A stretch of 45,632 nucleotides of DNA from NCBI GenBank assembly GCA_964480915.1, contig CAYZRS010000041.1:1-45632 (forward strand), read 5' to 3'. Every line of letters begins with the position of its first letter. The stretch's first letter is position 1. Made by a program: the position numbers and the translations under genes. The DNA comes from CAWGCE01 sp964480915. Its GTDB lineage: Bacteria; Planctomycetota; Planctomycetia; Pirellulales; Pirellulaceae. A model generated the notes under the pieces. That model had not been told where the DNA came from, searched no databases, and saw nothing but the letters and a program-made list of their open reading frames with translations. Below, one piece after another: positions 16,651-26,748 of this stretch.

Positions 16651-18120
16651 TTGAGCCACCCCAAGCCGATTCGATGCCATCATTGCCATCCGTCGCGATT
16701 GGCACAATTGCTAGGCTGCCTGTTCGTCGCCGCCCTCTTCCGGGCGCCACTGGCGGGACAAGAAGTCGCTCGTTTATGGGAAGCGCCCGGCAACGGGGCA
16801 CCGATTGAGCTCGACTGGGCACCTGCCGGCGGGCAGTTCTTTCTCTATGCCAAACCGCAAGCCATACTTACTTCACCCGAAGGCCAATTATGCTTACGAG
16901 CCCTCCCTCCACAGGCGACAGCCGCCATCACGAAATGGCAAGCGACCACGGGGATCGAACTTGGCGAAGTGGAAGCGATCTTGCAGACATTCGTTCCGGA
17001 CGCTGACGGCTCGATCGATACCGCCTCCGTCGTTCGTATGGCCGGCGAGTCGCCGCTAAGTCCATCCGTCCCTGCGCTCATCCCGAATTCTGATTTGTCT
17101 CGCTTTGTCACCAAGGATCGTACCCTGGTGATTGGGTCGCAATCTTTAGTTACCCGCATTCACAAATCGGAAGGCGCCCATTTCCTCAGTCGTCCCTTGA
17201 ACGCGATTCGATCCACGACCGATGATTCACAGCACATCACATTGTTCTTCGCTCCGAGTTTCTTGCTGCGCGAAGCCGGCGCTTGGTTTCAAGGCGACAA
17301 CGCACCTCTAAAAGCCCCTCTGGAAGCATTGCTTTCGGAGGAGACTCAAGCTGCCAGCGCCAGTCTCCGGTTTGATGACGACGAGTTCTACATCGAACTC
17401 CGATTCCAAATGACACTCGAACGACGCCGCGAACTGAAAACGTCATTTCCAAAGCTCCTGGAGAAAACGGTCCGCCTTGCCGAACAGCGCCTTGCTCAGC
17501 TAACGCCGGTCGATCCCCATTGGGCGGCATTGGGCGAACGCTTGACTCCGATGCTCAACCTCGTGATGGAACAGACGCGATTCGGTTGGGAGGGTGACCA
17601 AGCGGTGTTCAACACCAGCCTGCCGACGCATGCTGCGCATAATTTGATCCTGGCAGCAGGCTTACTGCTCGCGCAAGACAGGCCGGATGCAGGTGGAGAG
17701 ACGCTCCAGCAACCGCTGTCGCTCTTGGACTCGTTGCAATTGAAATGCGACTACCGTTTTTCGCAGCGTAGTTTTGACGAGGCCTTCTTGGGGCTCGCAC
17801 GAGAGCTGAAAGCGGCACATCCACACTCTCAGCTGGAACTTTTGATCGTCGGCGATGAACTGAAGAAGGCGGGGGTGACACGAAACCAAGAACTGGCCAA
17901 GTTCACGCCGGGGCGGAAGACGGTCGGTCAATTGCTAACGCTACTGGCCATGCGGGCCAATCCGCAGAAGGTAACGCGGCCATCCGATCCGGCCCAAGTG
18001 ATCGTCTGGACCGTCGGAAGCGCCCCTGATGATCGGGAAAAACAGGTCGTATTGATTACGACGCGTCGCGCGGCGGCACAAAACAACCTTCGATTACCGA
18101 AGTATTTCCGGAAGAAATGA
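16651..18120 (+). CDS. Secreted planctomycete protein of unknown function
   Basis: With the TTG start at 16651 the product has 489 residues and a signal peptide (LLGCLFVAALFRAPLAG, cleavage likely before QE). This start has GGAAGA just upstream; an ATG at 16516 would overlap the aldolase gene by 80 bases and bury the signal. Most of the protein is not recognised. The C-terminal part (LELLIVGDELKKAGVTRNQ... then VVLITTRRAAA and LRLPKYF) resembles, from memory, a conserved C-terminal domain shared by planctomycete hypothetical proteins, sometimes near STN-like domains. The next gene, also envelope-associated, lies 111 bases downstream, so a shared envelope role is possible. Confidence 0.62.
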   Translation: MSHPKPIRCHHCHPSRLAQLLGCLFVAALFRAPLAGQEVARLWEAPGNGAPIELDWAPAGGQFFLYAKPQAILTSPEGQLCLRALPPQATAAITKWQATTGIELGEVEAILQTFVPDADGSIDTASVVRMAGESPLSPSVPALIPNSDLSRFVTKDRTLVIGSQSLVTRIHKSEGAHFLSRPLNAIRSTTDDSQHITLFFAPSFLLREAGAWFQGDNAPLKAPLEALLSEETQAASASLRFDDDEFYIELRFQMTLERRRELKTSFPKLLEKTVRLAEQRLAQLTPVDPHWAALGERLTPMLNLVMEQTRFGWEGDQAVFNTSLPTHAAHNLILAAGLLLAQDRPDAGGETLQQPLSLLDSLQLKCDYRFSQRSFDEAFLGLARELKAAHPHSQLELLIVGDELKKAGVTRNQELAKFTPGRKTVGQLLTLLAMRANPQKVTRPSDPAQVIVWTVGSAPDDREKQVVLITTRRAAAQNNLRLPKYFRKK

Positions 18121-18231
18121 CTCGAGCCGTGAACGCAGATATACTGGAAGGATTAGGAACACGTCCTCCCGCCGGACGCTTCGCGACGCGCCGCCGGACC
18201 ATGGATGAGAAACTCTTCGGAATAGAGATTC

Positions 18232-20145
18232 GTGGAACCGTACTCCATTCGCTGCACCACCTGCCGAGCCAAGCTGAAGGTCCGAAAACCGGAAGCTGTT
18301 GGTCAGATCGTATCGTGCCCACGTTGCGGCAGCATGGTCATGATCCATCCTCGCGGTCCAGAAACCGGTGCCGACACGGATCGCGTCGAAGAAGAGACGG
18401 GCCCGATTGGCTCACAAAGAATCCAACGGCCCATTTCTAATTTGAACGCCGGGTCGGTCAACGAAGCATCGTACGATTCGGTCAATTCGTTGTTGGATGA
18501 GGACGAAGCGAGCGACCATGACACGAGCGAGCGTGCTCACGCAGCGACCGCGACCGTGGCCTCAGCCCACCGAGCGAATCGCCCCAACCCGTCGCATGCC
18601 GATGCGACGATGGCCAGTTCGCGTGAGATGAGCGGCCTGCGGATATTTGGTCGCGCGGCGCTATTGGTCATCGCCATGGGCGTGGGAGCATTGATCGCAG
18701 CCGGGGCGTACTACCTCTCGCAGCGAACTCCGATTTCCGACGCCACGTTGATCGTGCCAGAACCCGAGCTCGAAACTTCGGCAGCCGACACGCCGCCTAC
18801 CATCTCACCCGAGATTCCCGCCGACGATCCTCGGCCACCCGAAACAAAAGCAGCGGCACCAGAAGAGACGCCCGAACCGGTGGCACCGGCAGATTCGTCT
18901 GGCGAGATCACCCCGATCGCTTTGGAGATCAGCCAGACCGATCCTCCCATGCCGACCACGGCAAGGCAGCATTCTACCCCAGTGCAACTGGCGATGATTC
19001 GTACCGCGTTGAAACCGAGCTTGCCGGCATCGTTCGCGCCCGAATCGACCGTTCCCAAGCCGGCGCCGCGTCAGCTCGACACCCGGGCCCGCTTGGCTGA
19101 CCCGATGGGCAAATTGAAGCTCCCCAAAATCGGCTTGAAAGATCTTTCACGACTCATCACAAGCATGTCGACCGTGCCCATTTCCTTTGGGGAATCGGCA
19201 TTCGCTTTTGGAGCTCAACCCAATTCGCAGGTTGCCGTCGCCGCCGATGACAATCCCGTTGGCGACGTTTTCGACACCGCGCTCAAACGCCTGCACCTCG
19301 TCACGCGGGTGGACGGGCAGCACCTGATTGTCGAGCATGCAAGTGCTCAGCAATCAGAGTCCAAAGTCATCAAACACGACGTGAGTGATTTGGCAAGCTC
19401 GCAGGTCGCACTAAGCGAATTGATGACTTTCATTTATCAATTCACCGATCACGCTCCAACCGATGGCTCGGTGACTACCGGCGGCGCCGGCGAAGGCGTC
19501 CTAACGGTGAATGCAACGCGTGCTGGCCATCTACGATTGGCACTGTTGCTCGACCGACTGCGAACGGCACGCGGCAATACTTTTACAAATCGATTCAAGA
19601 ACTCGTCTCTATTCGCATCGCGACCTTGGTGCGTTGCCGATGAGAAACTCGACCAACGCCTGACCGTCCGGCACGAGAAACCGTTGCGGTTGGATCAGTT
19701 GCTAGGAGAGATCGAAGAACGGACTGGGCTACACCTACTTGTCGATTGGCGGGAGCTAGATCGCGAAGGATGGAACGAATCGACATTGGTTTCGTCCAAT
19801 ATGTGGCAGGAGCCTTTGCGAGACATCCTCGCTGACGTTTTGGCTCAACTGGGCGTCACTTACCGAATCGTCCTCGCCGATACCATCAGTATCACAACCA
19901 ACGCAGCGGAACGTGGCATCGTTCAGACCGCCTTCTTCCCGATCGATGACCTATTGGAAAATGGTCAAGATTTGCAACATGTCATTCAGCTCACAAAGCA
20001 ATCGATCGGCGTCGCCAGTTTTCGAGACCAAGGTGGAATTGGTGCGATTGGCTTTGATGCGCCGAGCCAGACTTTGGTCGTTCAATTGCCGCAATCCGAA
20101 TTGCGTGTCGTCGACCAGATCATGTCGAATTGGCGTTCTTTGTAA
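18232..20145 (+). CDS. Zinc-ribbon, transmembrane, STN-like domain protein
   Basis: The 637-residue protein starts with an MJ0042-type zinc ribbon (Cys8, Cys11, Cys29, Cys32). A long charged linker leads to one transmembrane helix (about 142-163), then a Pro/Ala/Glu-rich spacer (about 165-280). The extracytoplasmic part contains two regions like the short N-terminal domain of secretins and TonB receptors: KIGLKDLSRLITSMSTVPISF... and RLDQLLGEIEERTGLHLLVDW through VTYRIVLADTISITT. No secretin pore domain is seen. The predicted topology puts the zinc ribbon in the cytoplasm. GTG at 18232 is the start, because the zinc ribbon begins at once and the ATG at 18201 is out of frame. The function is unknown; it may link cytoplasm and envelope. 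Confidence 0.68.
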   Translation: MEPYSIRCTTCRAKLKVRKPEAVGQIVSCPRCGSMVMIHPRGPETGADTDRVEEETGPIGSQRIQRPISNLNAGSVNEASYDSVNSLLDEDEASDHDTSERAHAATATVASAHRANRPNPSHADATMASSREMSGLRIFGRAALLVIAMGVGALIAAGAYYLSQRTPISDATLIVPEPELETSAADTPPTISPEIPADDPRPPETKAAAPEETPEPVAPADSSGEITPIALEISQTDPPMPTTARQHSTPVQLAMIRTALKPSLPASFAPESTVPKPAPRQLDTRARLADPMGKLKLPKIGLKDLSRLITSMSTVPISFGESAFAFGAQPNSQVAVAADDNPVGDVFDTALKRLHLVTRVDGQHLIVEHASAQQSESKVIKHDVSDLASSQVALSELMTFIYQFTDHAPTDGSVTTGGAGEGVLTVNATRAGHLRLALLLDRLRTARGNTFTNRFKNSSLFASRPWCVADEKLDQRLTVRHEKPLRLDQLLGEIEERTGLHLLVDWRELDREGWNESTLVSSNMWQEPLRDILADVLAQLGVTYRIVLADTISITTNAAERGIVQTAFFPIDDLLENGQDLQHVIQLTKQSIGVASFRDQGGIGAIGFDAPSQTLVVQLPQSELRVVDQIMSNWRSL

Positions 20146-20233
20146 ATCGGAGCACGATCACTGGACGGGTTTGTCTCAGGACCCCATGCGCTCGAAAGCG
20201 CGATCTCGGAAATCGGGAAGTATTGAGCGCAGC

Positions 20234-21094
20234 TCAAGGCGCATCGGCAGAGATCTTCTGCACAGGCCCGTCATCGACCGTCGCTGGAATGGGCGACGCG
20301 CTGTTGCCTCCTGTTGAGCCCGTCACACGCCCTTGAAAAATCTGCTCGAACGTTTGCGAGCCACTTTGCTTAACTTGCGTCGGCAAGTCGGCAAAATCGC
20401 CCGGCTGAGGCGGAATGCGTTCAGTGGCAGAAACCTGAGCGTTTTCTCGAATCGGCTGAGGAGCCGCTTTCGATGGTGGAAAACGCTGGGGAACGTACTT
20501 CGCCTGCTGTCGCGTTGTGTCAGGCAAAGGTTGCGCCGTTGGCACGTTCGCAGTCATCGCTGGCACATCGGTCCGAGGCGCCGCCTGGGCGGCTGGAATG
20601 GCCGACTCGGCAACCATCGCCGACGAGAGCGTCTGCATCTTTTCCAGTTGTGAGGCTAGCTTTTGACGGCTCGCTTGGGCGCGGGCAATCGCGTTCTGAA
20701 GATCGCGATGCTGCTGTGGCTGCACATGAGGTATCAACTGGCTGAGCAGGATGGCTTGTTGGCGATAGGTCGCTTGCAGTTGCTGCATGGTCTTTACGAG
20801 ATGTTCCCGCGAACCGGACGTGCTGGCCGCCGCTGGCGCGACAGCTCCCACCACTGGTGATGGTGACGCGGATGAGTCGTCATGCTGGGGCGCTGGACGA
20901 TTGGTCACCTGCTGCGTCAGGACAGGGACGGCCGGCCGCGCACTGGTGCGTTGGCGGAGCGCCTTTGGCATGGTGAGCCGCTGTGCTGAAGGTGGATTCG
21001 TCACGACGGGAGGTGCCTTAGCTCGCTGAGCATCCGCTTGAGACGAAGCGAATACCCCAACGACGACTACCAGCAAGTTCAGAACGGCACGCAT
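20234..21094 (-). CDS. Secreted coiled-coil protein of unknown function
   Basis: The 286-residue product starts at an ATG with an AGAGAG ribosome site and has a signal peptide (MRAVLNLLVVVVGVFASSQADAQ, cleavage likely after ADA). The mature chain is rich in Ala, Pro, Gln and Ser and looks largely disordered, except for a central helical region (REHLVKTMQQLQ through KLASQLEKMQTL) that should form a coiled coil. No family was recognised. An upstream ORF extension to 21310 runs toward the MscS gene and lacks a signal, so it was not used. MscS lies 68 bases upstream on the same strand, so the two may form an operon with a cell-envelope theme. Confidence 0.6.
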   Translation of the reverse strand: MRAVLNLLVVVVGVFASSQADAQRAKAPPVVTNPPSAQRLTMPKALRQRTSARPAVPVLTQQVTNRPAPQHDDSSASPSPVVGAVAPAAASTSGSREHLVKTMQQLQATYRQQAILLSQLIPHVQPQQHRDLQNAIARAQASRQKLASQLEKMQTLSSAMVAESAIPAAQAAPRTDVPAMTANVPTAQPLPDTTRQQAKYVPQRFPPSKAAPQPIRENAQVSATERIPPQPGDFADLPTQVKQSGSQTFEQIFQGRVTGSTGGNSASPIPATVDDGPVQKISADAP

Positions 21095-21162
21095 GGAAAA
21101 CTCTCTCTTAACAATTCGCTCGAATTCGGACCAAGCTGGTCTGGGGGCTCTCACCCGTGGGT

Positions 21163-22161
21163 TCAGGCTGCTTTTACGTTGGCAGCATTCGCAACAACGT
21201 GAATGTCCATTTGAGGAAATGGAATCGAAATCTGATTCGCATCGAGGGCATCTTTCGCAGCCGATATCGTTCGCTCTTTCACATCCCAAAACGCCGAGGG
21301 TCGACACCAAACTCGGATTTGCCAGTTCACCGACGAATCGCCGAGTTCCATGAGATAGACCTGGGCCGCCGGTTCGCGCAGCGCACCCGGAATCATTGCG
21401 ATCGCATCGGACAACACTTGACGTGTCGTACGGAGGTCGGCCTGGTACTCGACGCCCACATTCACGTCGACGCGCCGCCGTTGATTGTGCGTGCAGTTTT
21501 CGATCGTAGCGCCAAAAATCTGACCATTGGGGACGATGAGGTGACGATTGTCGAGCGTATTCATGCGCGTCGTGAATAAGGCGACTTCTTCGACCGTTCC
21601 TTCAGCACCGTTGATCTTGATGTAGTCTTGAACCTTGAATGGGCGGAAAACGAGCAACATGACGCCGGCTGCAAAATTAGACAGCGTCCCTTGCAGCGCC
21701 ATGCCCACCGCGAAACCAGCGGCGGCCAAGATGGCGGCGAAACTCGACGTCTCGATACCGCAGCGACTGAGTACCGCTAAGCCAATCAGCAGTAAGATGA
21801 CGTTCGTCACCATTCGACCGACGAATTTTCCGAGCGTCACGTCGACATGTTCGGTCACTACCGTTCCCACAATTCTGCCGACAAACGATGCGACCATATA
21901 GCCCACGATCATCGCCAGGAGCGCCAAGGCCGCCGGCACCAAGTATTGAGTGAAAACGGCCTGAATCGCCGCCGGATCACCTTCCATCACGCCTTGCAAC
22001 GTCGACTTGGCGTTGTTGACGGCGACGGCCATTTTCTGCGAAACAACCTCGACGGCCGGACCGTCAGTCGTTGGCAAGCGTTCCTGGGCAAACACGCCGA
22101 CGGACAGCAACAACGTGCCCATCCAGACGAGCAAGAATTGATTCCATGATTTTCGCGGCAC
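21163..22161 (-). CDS. Small mechanosensitive channel, MscS family
   Basis: The 332-residue protein has an N-terminal signal peptide (cleavage near FAQ), a short periplasmic segment, and transmembrane helices at about 71-92 and 113-131. The pore-lining third helix follows with the MscS signature (AAILAAAGFAVGMALQGTLSNFAAGVMLLVFRPF). The beta domain (INGAEGTVEEVALFTTRMNTLDNRHLIVPN) and C-terminal alpha/beta domain are complete. It should act as a homoheptameric inner-membrane valve released by membrane tension during hypo-osmotic shock. It resembles small E. coli MscS rather than the large MscK types. The gene diverges from hrpA with 125 bases between them. Confidence 0.92.
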   Translation of the reverse strand: MPRKSWNQFLLVWMGTLLLSVGVFAQERLPTTDGPAVEVVSQKMAVAVNNAKSTLQGVMEGDPAAIQAVFTQYLVPAALALLAMIVGYMVASFVGRIVGTVVTEHVDVTLGKFVGRMVTNVILLLIGLAVLSRCGIETSSFAAILAAAGFAVGMALQGTLSNFAAGVMLLVFRPFKVQDYIKINGAEGTVEEVALFTTRMNTLDNRHLIVPNGQIFGATIENCTHNQRRRVDVNVGVEYQADLRTTRQVLSDAIAMIPGALREPAAQVYLMELGDSSVNWQIRVWCRPSAFWDVKERTISAAKDALDANQISIPFPQMDIHVVANAANVKAA

Positions 22162-22286
22162 GAGTGGGAACTCCGAATGGCAAAGTTGTGTCTAGAATGG
22201 CCTATGATGCCTGTGGCCAAATCGGGGCGAATCGTACTTACTGGATAATCCCCCGTTAAGCCCAAACCACACTCCGAATTTCAGCC

Positions 22287-25200
22287 GTGACGAACCGTGA
22301 CAGCATTTACCCCGCTGTCGGGGAGTCATTCGCTCCGTTTGATCCATTGACGCACTCCACCAATACCCGCGAAGAATTCATATCGCAGATCGAGCGCACC
22401 ATGCTGCGCGACCGATTCCGCCTGCGCAAACTGGCAAGGTCGCTGCAGCAGGCCCGGGCACGAAAGCATGACAGCAGTTCTATCGAGTCCGAACTGCGGC
22501 TAGCAATCGATGAAAGTCTGGCGTTGGTCGAACGCCGCGCTGCGATGGTCAAACCGCCCGAGTTCAGCGACACGCTTCCGATCAACGCGCGGCGCGACGA
22601 AATCGCCGCCGCGATCAAACGCTCGCAAGTCGTCGTCATCTGCGGCGAAACCGGTTCGGGGAAATCAACCCAGCTACCGAAAATCTGCCTGGAGGCCGGC
22701 TTTGGCGTGACCGGTTTGATCGGCCATACTCAGCCGCGACGCATCGCTGCTCGGAGTATCTCGACTCGACTGGCCAGCGAGTTGAAATCGACGGTCGGTG
22801 ATCAGGTCGGTTTTAAGATCCGCTTCACCGACAAGACAAAGCAAGAAACGCTGATCAAGCTGATGACAGACGGTATTTTGCTTGCCGAAACGGGCCGAGA
22901 TCGCTTCCTGGAACAGTACGAAGTCATCATCATCGACGAAGCGCATGAGCGATCGCTAAATATTGATTTCCTAATGGGCTACATCAAGCGATTGTTGCCG
23001 AAGCGCCCCGAACTGCGGCTCATCATCACCTCGGCCACGATCGATGCCGAACGTTTTAGCAAACACTTCAGCGTCGGTGCGGAACCGGCACCGATCATCG
23101 AGGTATCCGGGCGCACGTTTCCGGTCGACATCAAGTACCGCCCCTTGCTTGACGACCAGGAGGGAACGGAAATCGATCAGTTGACGGGAATCGTCAATGC
23201 GGTGCACGAGTTGTCGCTGATTGACCGCGGCGACATTTTGGTCTTCCTGCCGACCGAACGCGACATTCGGGAAACGGCCAAACGACTAAGGGCCGAAAAG
23301 CTGCCGGGGGACGGCGCTCATCAAACCGAGATTTTGCCACTGTATGCTCGGCTCTCAACCAAAGAACAGAACCGCGTCTTTCAGACCAGCAAATATCGCC
23401 GGATCGTGCTCGCAACCAACGTCGCCGAATCGTCACTGACCGTACCGGGGATTCGTTACGTTATCGATACGGGGACGGCGCGCATCAGCCGCTATTCTCC
23501 ACGATCGAAGGTTCAGCGATTGCCAATTGAACCGGTGTCACAAGCCTCGGCCAACCAAAGGGCAGGGCGGTGCGGACGCGTCGCGAACGGCATTTGCATT
23601 CGACTGTACAGCGAATCCGATTACACATCTCGTGCGGAATACACAACGCCAGAGATCCAGCGGACGAATCTGGCCTCGGTCATCCTGCAGGCCAAAGCGC
23701 TGCGATTGGGGCATGTCGATACCTTCCCTTTCCTCGATCCTCCCCGCCCGGAATCGATTCGTGACGGGTACAAGACGTTGTTCGAGATTCAAGCGGTCGA
23801 TGAACGGCGCGAGCTCACCCGCATGGGGCAAGAGCTAAGCCGGTTGCCGATTGATCCGCGCTTGGGAAGAATCATCCTGGCGGCAAAAGAAGAACGCTGC
23901 CTACGCGAGATCCTAGTCATCGCATCAGCGCTCGAATTGCAAGACCCGCGCGAGAGACCGGTCGACAAACAGCAAGCGGCCGATCTGGCCCATGAGAAGT
24001 TCATCGATCTGCGATCCGACTTTCTGGCCTTCCTGAAGCTTTGGGATTTTTATCACGACCTGAAGATCGACCTTTCACGAAATCAGCTCAAACGGGCCTG
24101 CCAACAGAATTTCCTCTCGCACAACCGCATGCGCGAGTGGACGGAGATTCATCGCCAGTTACAACAAATGCTTGGCGACAAAGCGCGTAAGCAGTTACGG
24201 ACGGAGCCGAACGACTTCGAAATTGCCTCCCCTGAAGAAGAGTCAGCGGGCGACATTACCAGCCCTAAGTACGCTGCCATCCACAAATCGTTATTGTCCG
24301 GATTTCTCTCCGGCGTTTCTTTCCTAAGCGGCGAGCACGAATTCACGGCTGCCGGCAACATCAAATTTTTCTTATGGCCCGGTTCGGGCATTTTTAACCA
24401 CAAGCCGAAATGGTGCCTTACGTCAGAGTTGATCGAAACGGCGAGACGCTATGGACGCACCAATGCACGCATCGACCCTAGCTGGATTGAACCATTAGCG
24501 TTGCATGTCGTGAAGCGATCGTATAGCGACCCGCATTGGCATCGCAAACGTGGCACTGTGATGGCTTACGAAAAAGTCTCGTTGTTCGGCTTGCCGATCG
24601 TCATGAAACGACGCGTCGCTTACGGCAAGATTGATCCGGTCGAATCGCATGACATTTTCATCCGTGATGGCCTGCTGCATGATCGTCAAGACGGTAACTG
24701 GCGATTTCAATCGGCCGAACTCTCAGGTGAGACGATACCGGCTGCTCGCCATGGCAAACGCAACTCGCTAGGGGCCAATCAATTCCGTTTTTTCCTGCAC
24801 AACCAAAATGTGTTGGCGGAAATTGCAAAGCTGGCCGCGAAAACTCGGTCGAATGAATACCTCGTCGAAGAGTCCCTCTTGCAAGATTTCTATCACAGCC
24901 GCATCGCTGCGAGCGTTTTCGATTGGCATTCGCTGAAACGTTGGTTCAAGGAGAACGAACACGCGGAAGAGACTTTGATGATGTCGATCGGTGGATTGCT
25001 GGGGGACATTCGCCAGGCGGCCGATCCACACGCCTTCCCGAACGATCTTAATATGGGCACACTCCAGTTGCCCGTCGCCTACAAATTTGCCCCCGGAGAG
25101 GAAGATGATGGAATCTCGGTCGTCGTTCCGCAAGATGCGATTGGCCACCTGCACACGGGGCGCACCGGCTGGCTGATTCCAGGACTGCTGGAGGACAAGA

Positions 25201-26402
25201 TTACCGCATTGATCCGCAGTTTGCCGAAGAACTTGCGGCGGAACTTCATTCCCGCACCCGACACGGCGAAGCGTATTGCGGCCGCGATCGAGTATGGGGT
25301 GGGCGATTTCTTTGAACAGGTCGTGGGGCGTCTGAATCAGGAGTCCGAGGAACGAGTACGAACGCAGGACTTCCAGATGGACAAACTTCCTGACCATCTG
25401 CGGCTAAATATCCGAGTCATCGACGACCAAGGCGCCGTGAAAGCACAAGGGCGTGACCTGGCAGAAGTGCGACGAGCCGTCGGTGCGACCGCTCCGGAAC
25501 AAATTGTCAGCACCGACGACGGTCGTTGGCAACGGGACGGCATCGAGTCATGGGATTTTGGCGAATTGCCAAAACAGATAACGATAGCAAGAGCCGGCAT
25601 CGAGATCCCCGTTTATCCGGCCCTGGTCGACGCGCAAGAATCGGTGCAGTTGCGATTGTTCGAGTCGGCCGCTTTGGCCAAACAGGTTTCGATCAAAGGG
25701 ATCAGCCGGTTGTACGCACAGCAGTGCCGCAAGGCATTGCGGTCGCAAATCGCTTGGCTGCCAGAATTCGATCAAATGGCGCTGTACGCAGCCAGTTTGA
25801 TGACACCAGAGCAACTTCGAGGCCAACTTCGCGATCTTATTTGTCGCCGCGCGTTCTTAGATGGCGAAAAGAAACTACCGCGTAGCGAGGAGGATTTCGT
25901 CGCCCGTTTGGACAATTCTGCAGAGCGCATTGGCATCGCAACGCAGGATGCTGCTCGTTTGCTTCCCCGGCTATTCACCGCCTTCCATGAAGCACGGTTG
26001 TCGCTGGAAGAGACGAACAACCGGCAGGCTCATCATGCGGTCTCAGATCTGCAAGAACAAATGGGCGTGCTCTTGAGCGACGGATTTCTCACTCATACCC
26101 CCTGGCGATGGCTTGCCGAATTCCCGCGATATTTACGGGGGATTCCCCACCGCCTCGAACGATTGGCGTCGGGTTCGTTAGAAAAAGACATCGAATCCAC
26201 GTATGAAATTGCCAACTATTGGCGGCAGTACACCGATCAGAAAGCCATCCACGAGGAAGATCGTGTCTACGACACCGAACTGGAAATGTATCGCTGGATG
26301 ATTGAGGAATACCGGGTTTCGTGTTTCGCGCAGTCGCTCGGAACCGCCTTCAGCGTCTCGCCCAAGAGACTCGCCAAGCAATGGGGCAAAGTGAAAAGGT
26401 AA
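22287..26402 (+). CDS. hrpA: ATP-dependent RNA helicase, HrpA type
   Basis: The 1371-residue protein carries all DEAH-box helicase motifs: Walker A GETGSGKST (120-128), motif Ia TQPRRIAA, DEAH (217-220), SATID, and motif VI QRAGRCGR. The helicase-associated domain, OB-fold segment and long C-terminal DUF3418-type region follow, which distinguishes HrpA from the shorter HrpB. The N-terminal helices (TMLRDRFRLRKLARS) align by eye with E. coli HrpA. HrpA unwinds RNA and is linked to mRNA processing and rescue of stalled ribosomes. The start is a GTG at 22287 without a clear ribosome site; the first ATG in frame would remove part of the conserved N-terminal helix. The gene is monocistronic. Confidence 0.95.
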   Translation: MTNRDSIYPAVGESFAPFDPLTHSTNTREEFISQIERTMLRDRFRLRKLARSLQQARARKHDSSSIESELRLAIDESLALVERRAAMVKPPEFSDTLPINARRDEIAAAIKRSQVVVICGETGSGKSTQLPKICLEAGFGVTGLIGHTQPRRIAARSISTRLASELKSTVGDQVGFKIRFTDKTKQETLIKLMTDGILLAETGRDRFLEQYEVIIIDEAHERSLNIDFLMGYIKRLLPKRPELRLIITSATIDAERFSKHFSVGAEPAPIIEVSGRTFPVDIKYRPLLDDQEGTEIDQLTGIVNAVHELSLIDRGDILVFLPTERDIRETAKRLRAEKLPGDGAHQTEILPLYARLSTKEQNRVFQTSKYRRIVLATNVAESSLTVPGIRYVIDTGTARISRYSPRSKVQRLPIEPVSQASANQRAGRCGRVANGICIRLYSESDYTSRAEYTTPEIQRTNLASVILQAKALRLGHVDTFPFLDPPRPESIRDGYKTLFEIQAVDERRELTRMGQELSRLPIDPRLGRIILAAKEERCLREILVIASALELQDPRERPVDKQQAADLAHEKFIDLRSDFLAFLKLWDFYHDLKIDLSRNQLKRACQQNFLSHNRMREWTEIHRQLQQMLGDKARKQLRTEPNDFEIASPEEESAGDITSPKYAAIHKSLLSGFLSGVSFLSGEHEFTAAGNIKFFLWPGSGIFNHKPKWCLTSELIETARRYGRTNARIDPSWIEPLALHVVKRSYSDPHWHRKRGTVMAYEKVSLFGLPIVMKRRVAYGKIDPVESHDIFIRDGLLHDRQDGNWRFQSAELSGETIPAARHGKRNSLGANQFRFFLHNQNVLAEIAKLAAKTRSNEYLVEESLLQDFYHSRIAASVFDWHSLKRWFKENEHAEETLMMSIGGLLGDIRQAADPHAFPNDLNMGTLQLPVAYKFAPGEEDDGISVVVPQDAIGHLHTGRTGWLIPGLLEDKITALIRSLPKNLRRNFIPAPDTAKRIAAAIEYGVGDFFEQVVGRLNQESEERVRTQDFQMDKLPDHLRLNIRVIDDQGAVKAQGRDLAEVRRAVGATAPEQIVSTDDGRWQRDGIESWDFGELPKQITIARAGIEIPVYPALVDAQESVQLRLFESAALAKQVSIKGISRLYAQQCRKALRSQIAWLPEFDQMALYAASLMTPEQLRGQLRDLICRRAFLDGEKKLPRSEEDFVARLDNSAERIGIATQDAARLLPRLFTAFHEARLSLEETNNRQAHHAVSDLQEQMGVLLSDGFLTHTPWRWLAEFPRYLRGIPHRLERLASGSLEKDIESTYEIANYWRQYTDQKAIHEEDRVYDTELEMYRWMIEEYRVSCFAQSLGTAFSVSPKRLAKQWGKVKR

Positions 26403-26748
26403 TGCATTTCACACACGATGATGGGGATCGACATGCCAACAGCTGTCCCCGCATCTCAATCTCTATTCACGCAATAAATAGGCGCAAAAAACAAGCGCCG
26501 GCGAAGAAGTAGAGAGGGGATAACAATCTGCTTTCCTTCACCGACGCCCTTGGTGGCCGATAGGGCGTTGCCCTACCTATAAAGACGCAAATCGCCCCCC
26601 CAAACGAGCGCTAAATCTGACAAAAAACCAAAGAAAAACCCCACTTGTTAGAAAAACCGGAATCCCATACCGAAAATTACGATTTTCACACAGTTTTGAC
26701 GGCGAATTCTTACACGAAACACGGTGTAATACTCAGAGAGCAGATGGC
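26403..26748. other. Non-coding region between convergent genes
   Basis: This 346-base stretch lies between the ends of hrpA and the ECF sigma gene. It contains an inverted repeat ACGCCCT/AGGGCGT (26544-26550 with 26562-26568) overlapping a second hairpin AGGGC-GTT-GCCCT (26562-26574), then a C-rich run. A 6-bp repeat TTACAC/GTGTAA sits at 26710-26729. None is followed by a strong T tract. No convincing gene is seen. Confidence 0.5.
26544..26574. repeat. Overlapping GC hairpins, possible planctomycete intergenic repeat
   Basis: AGGGCGT can pair either upstream with ACGCCCT or, as AGGGC, downstream with GCCCT across a GTT loop. The phrase AGGGCGTTGCCCTACCTATA recalls a short repetitive element often seen between planctomycete genes; this is from memory and was not searched. 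It may also act as a bidirectional terminator. Confidence 0.35.

Noticed and set aside
20186..20200. Small hairpin GCGCT-CGAA-AGCGC between convergent genes
   Set aside because: The stem is only five base pairs and no T tract follows on either strand.
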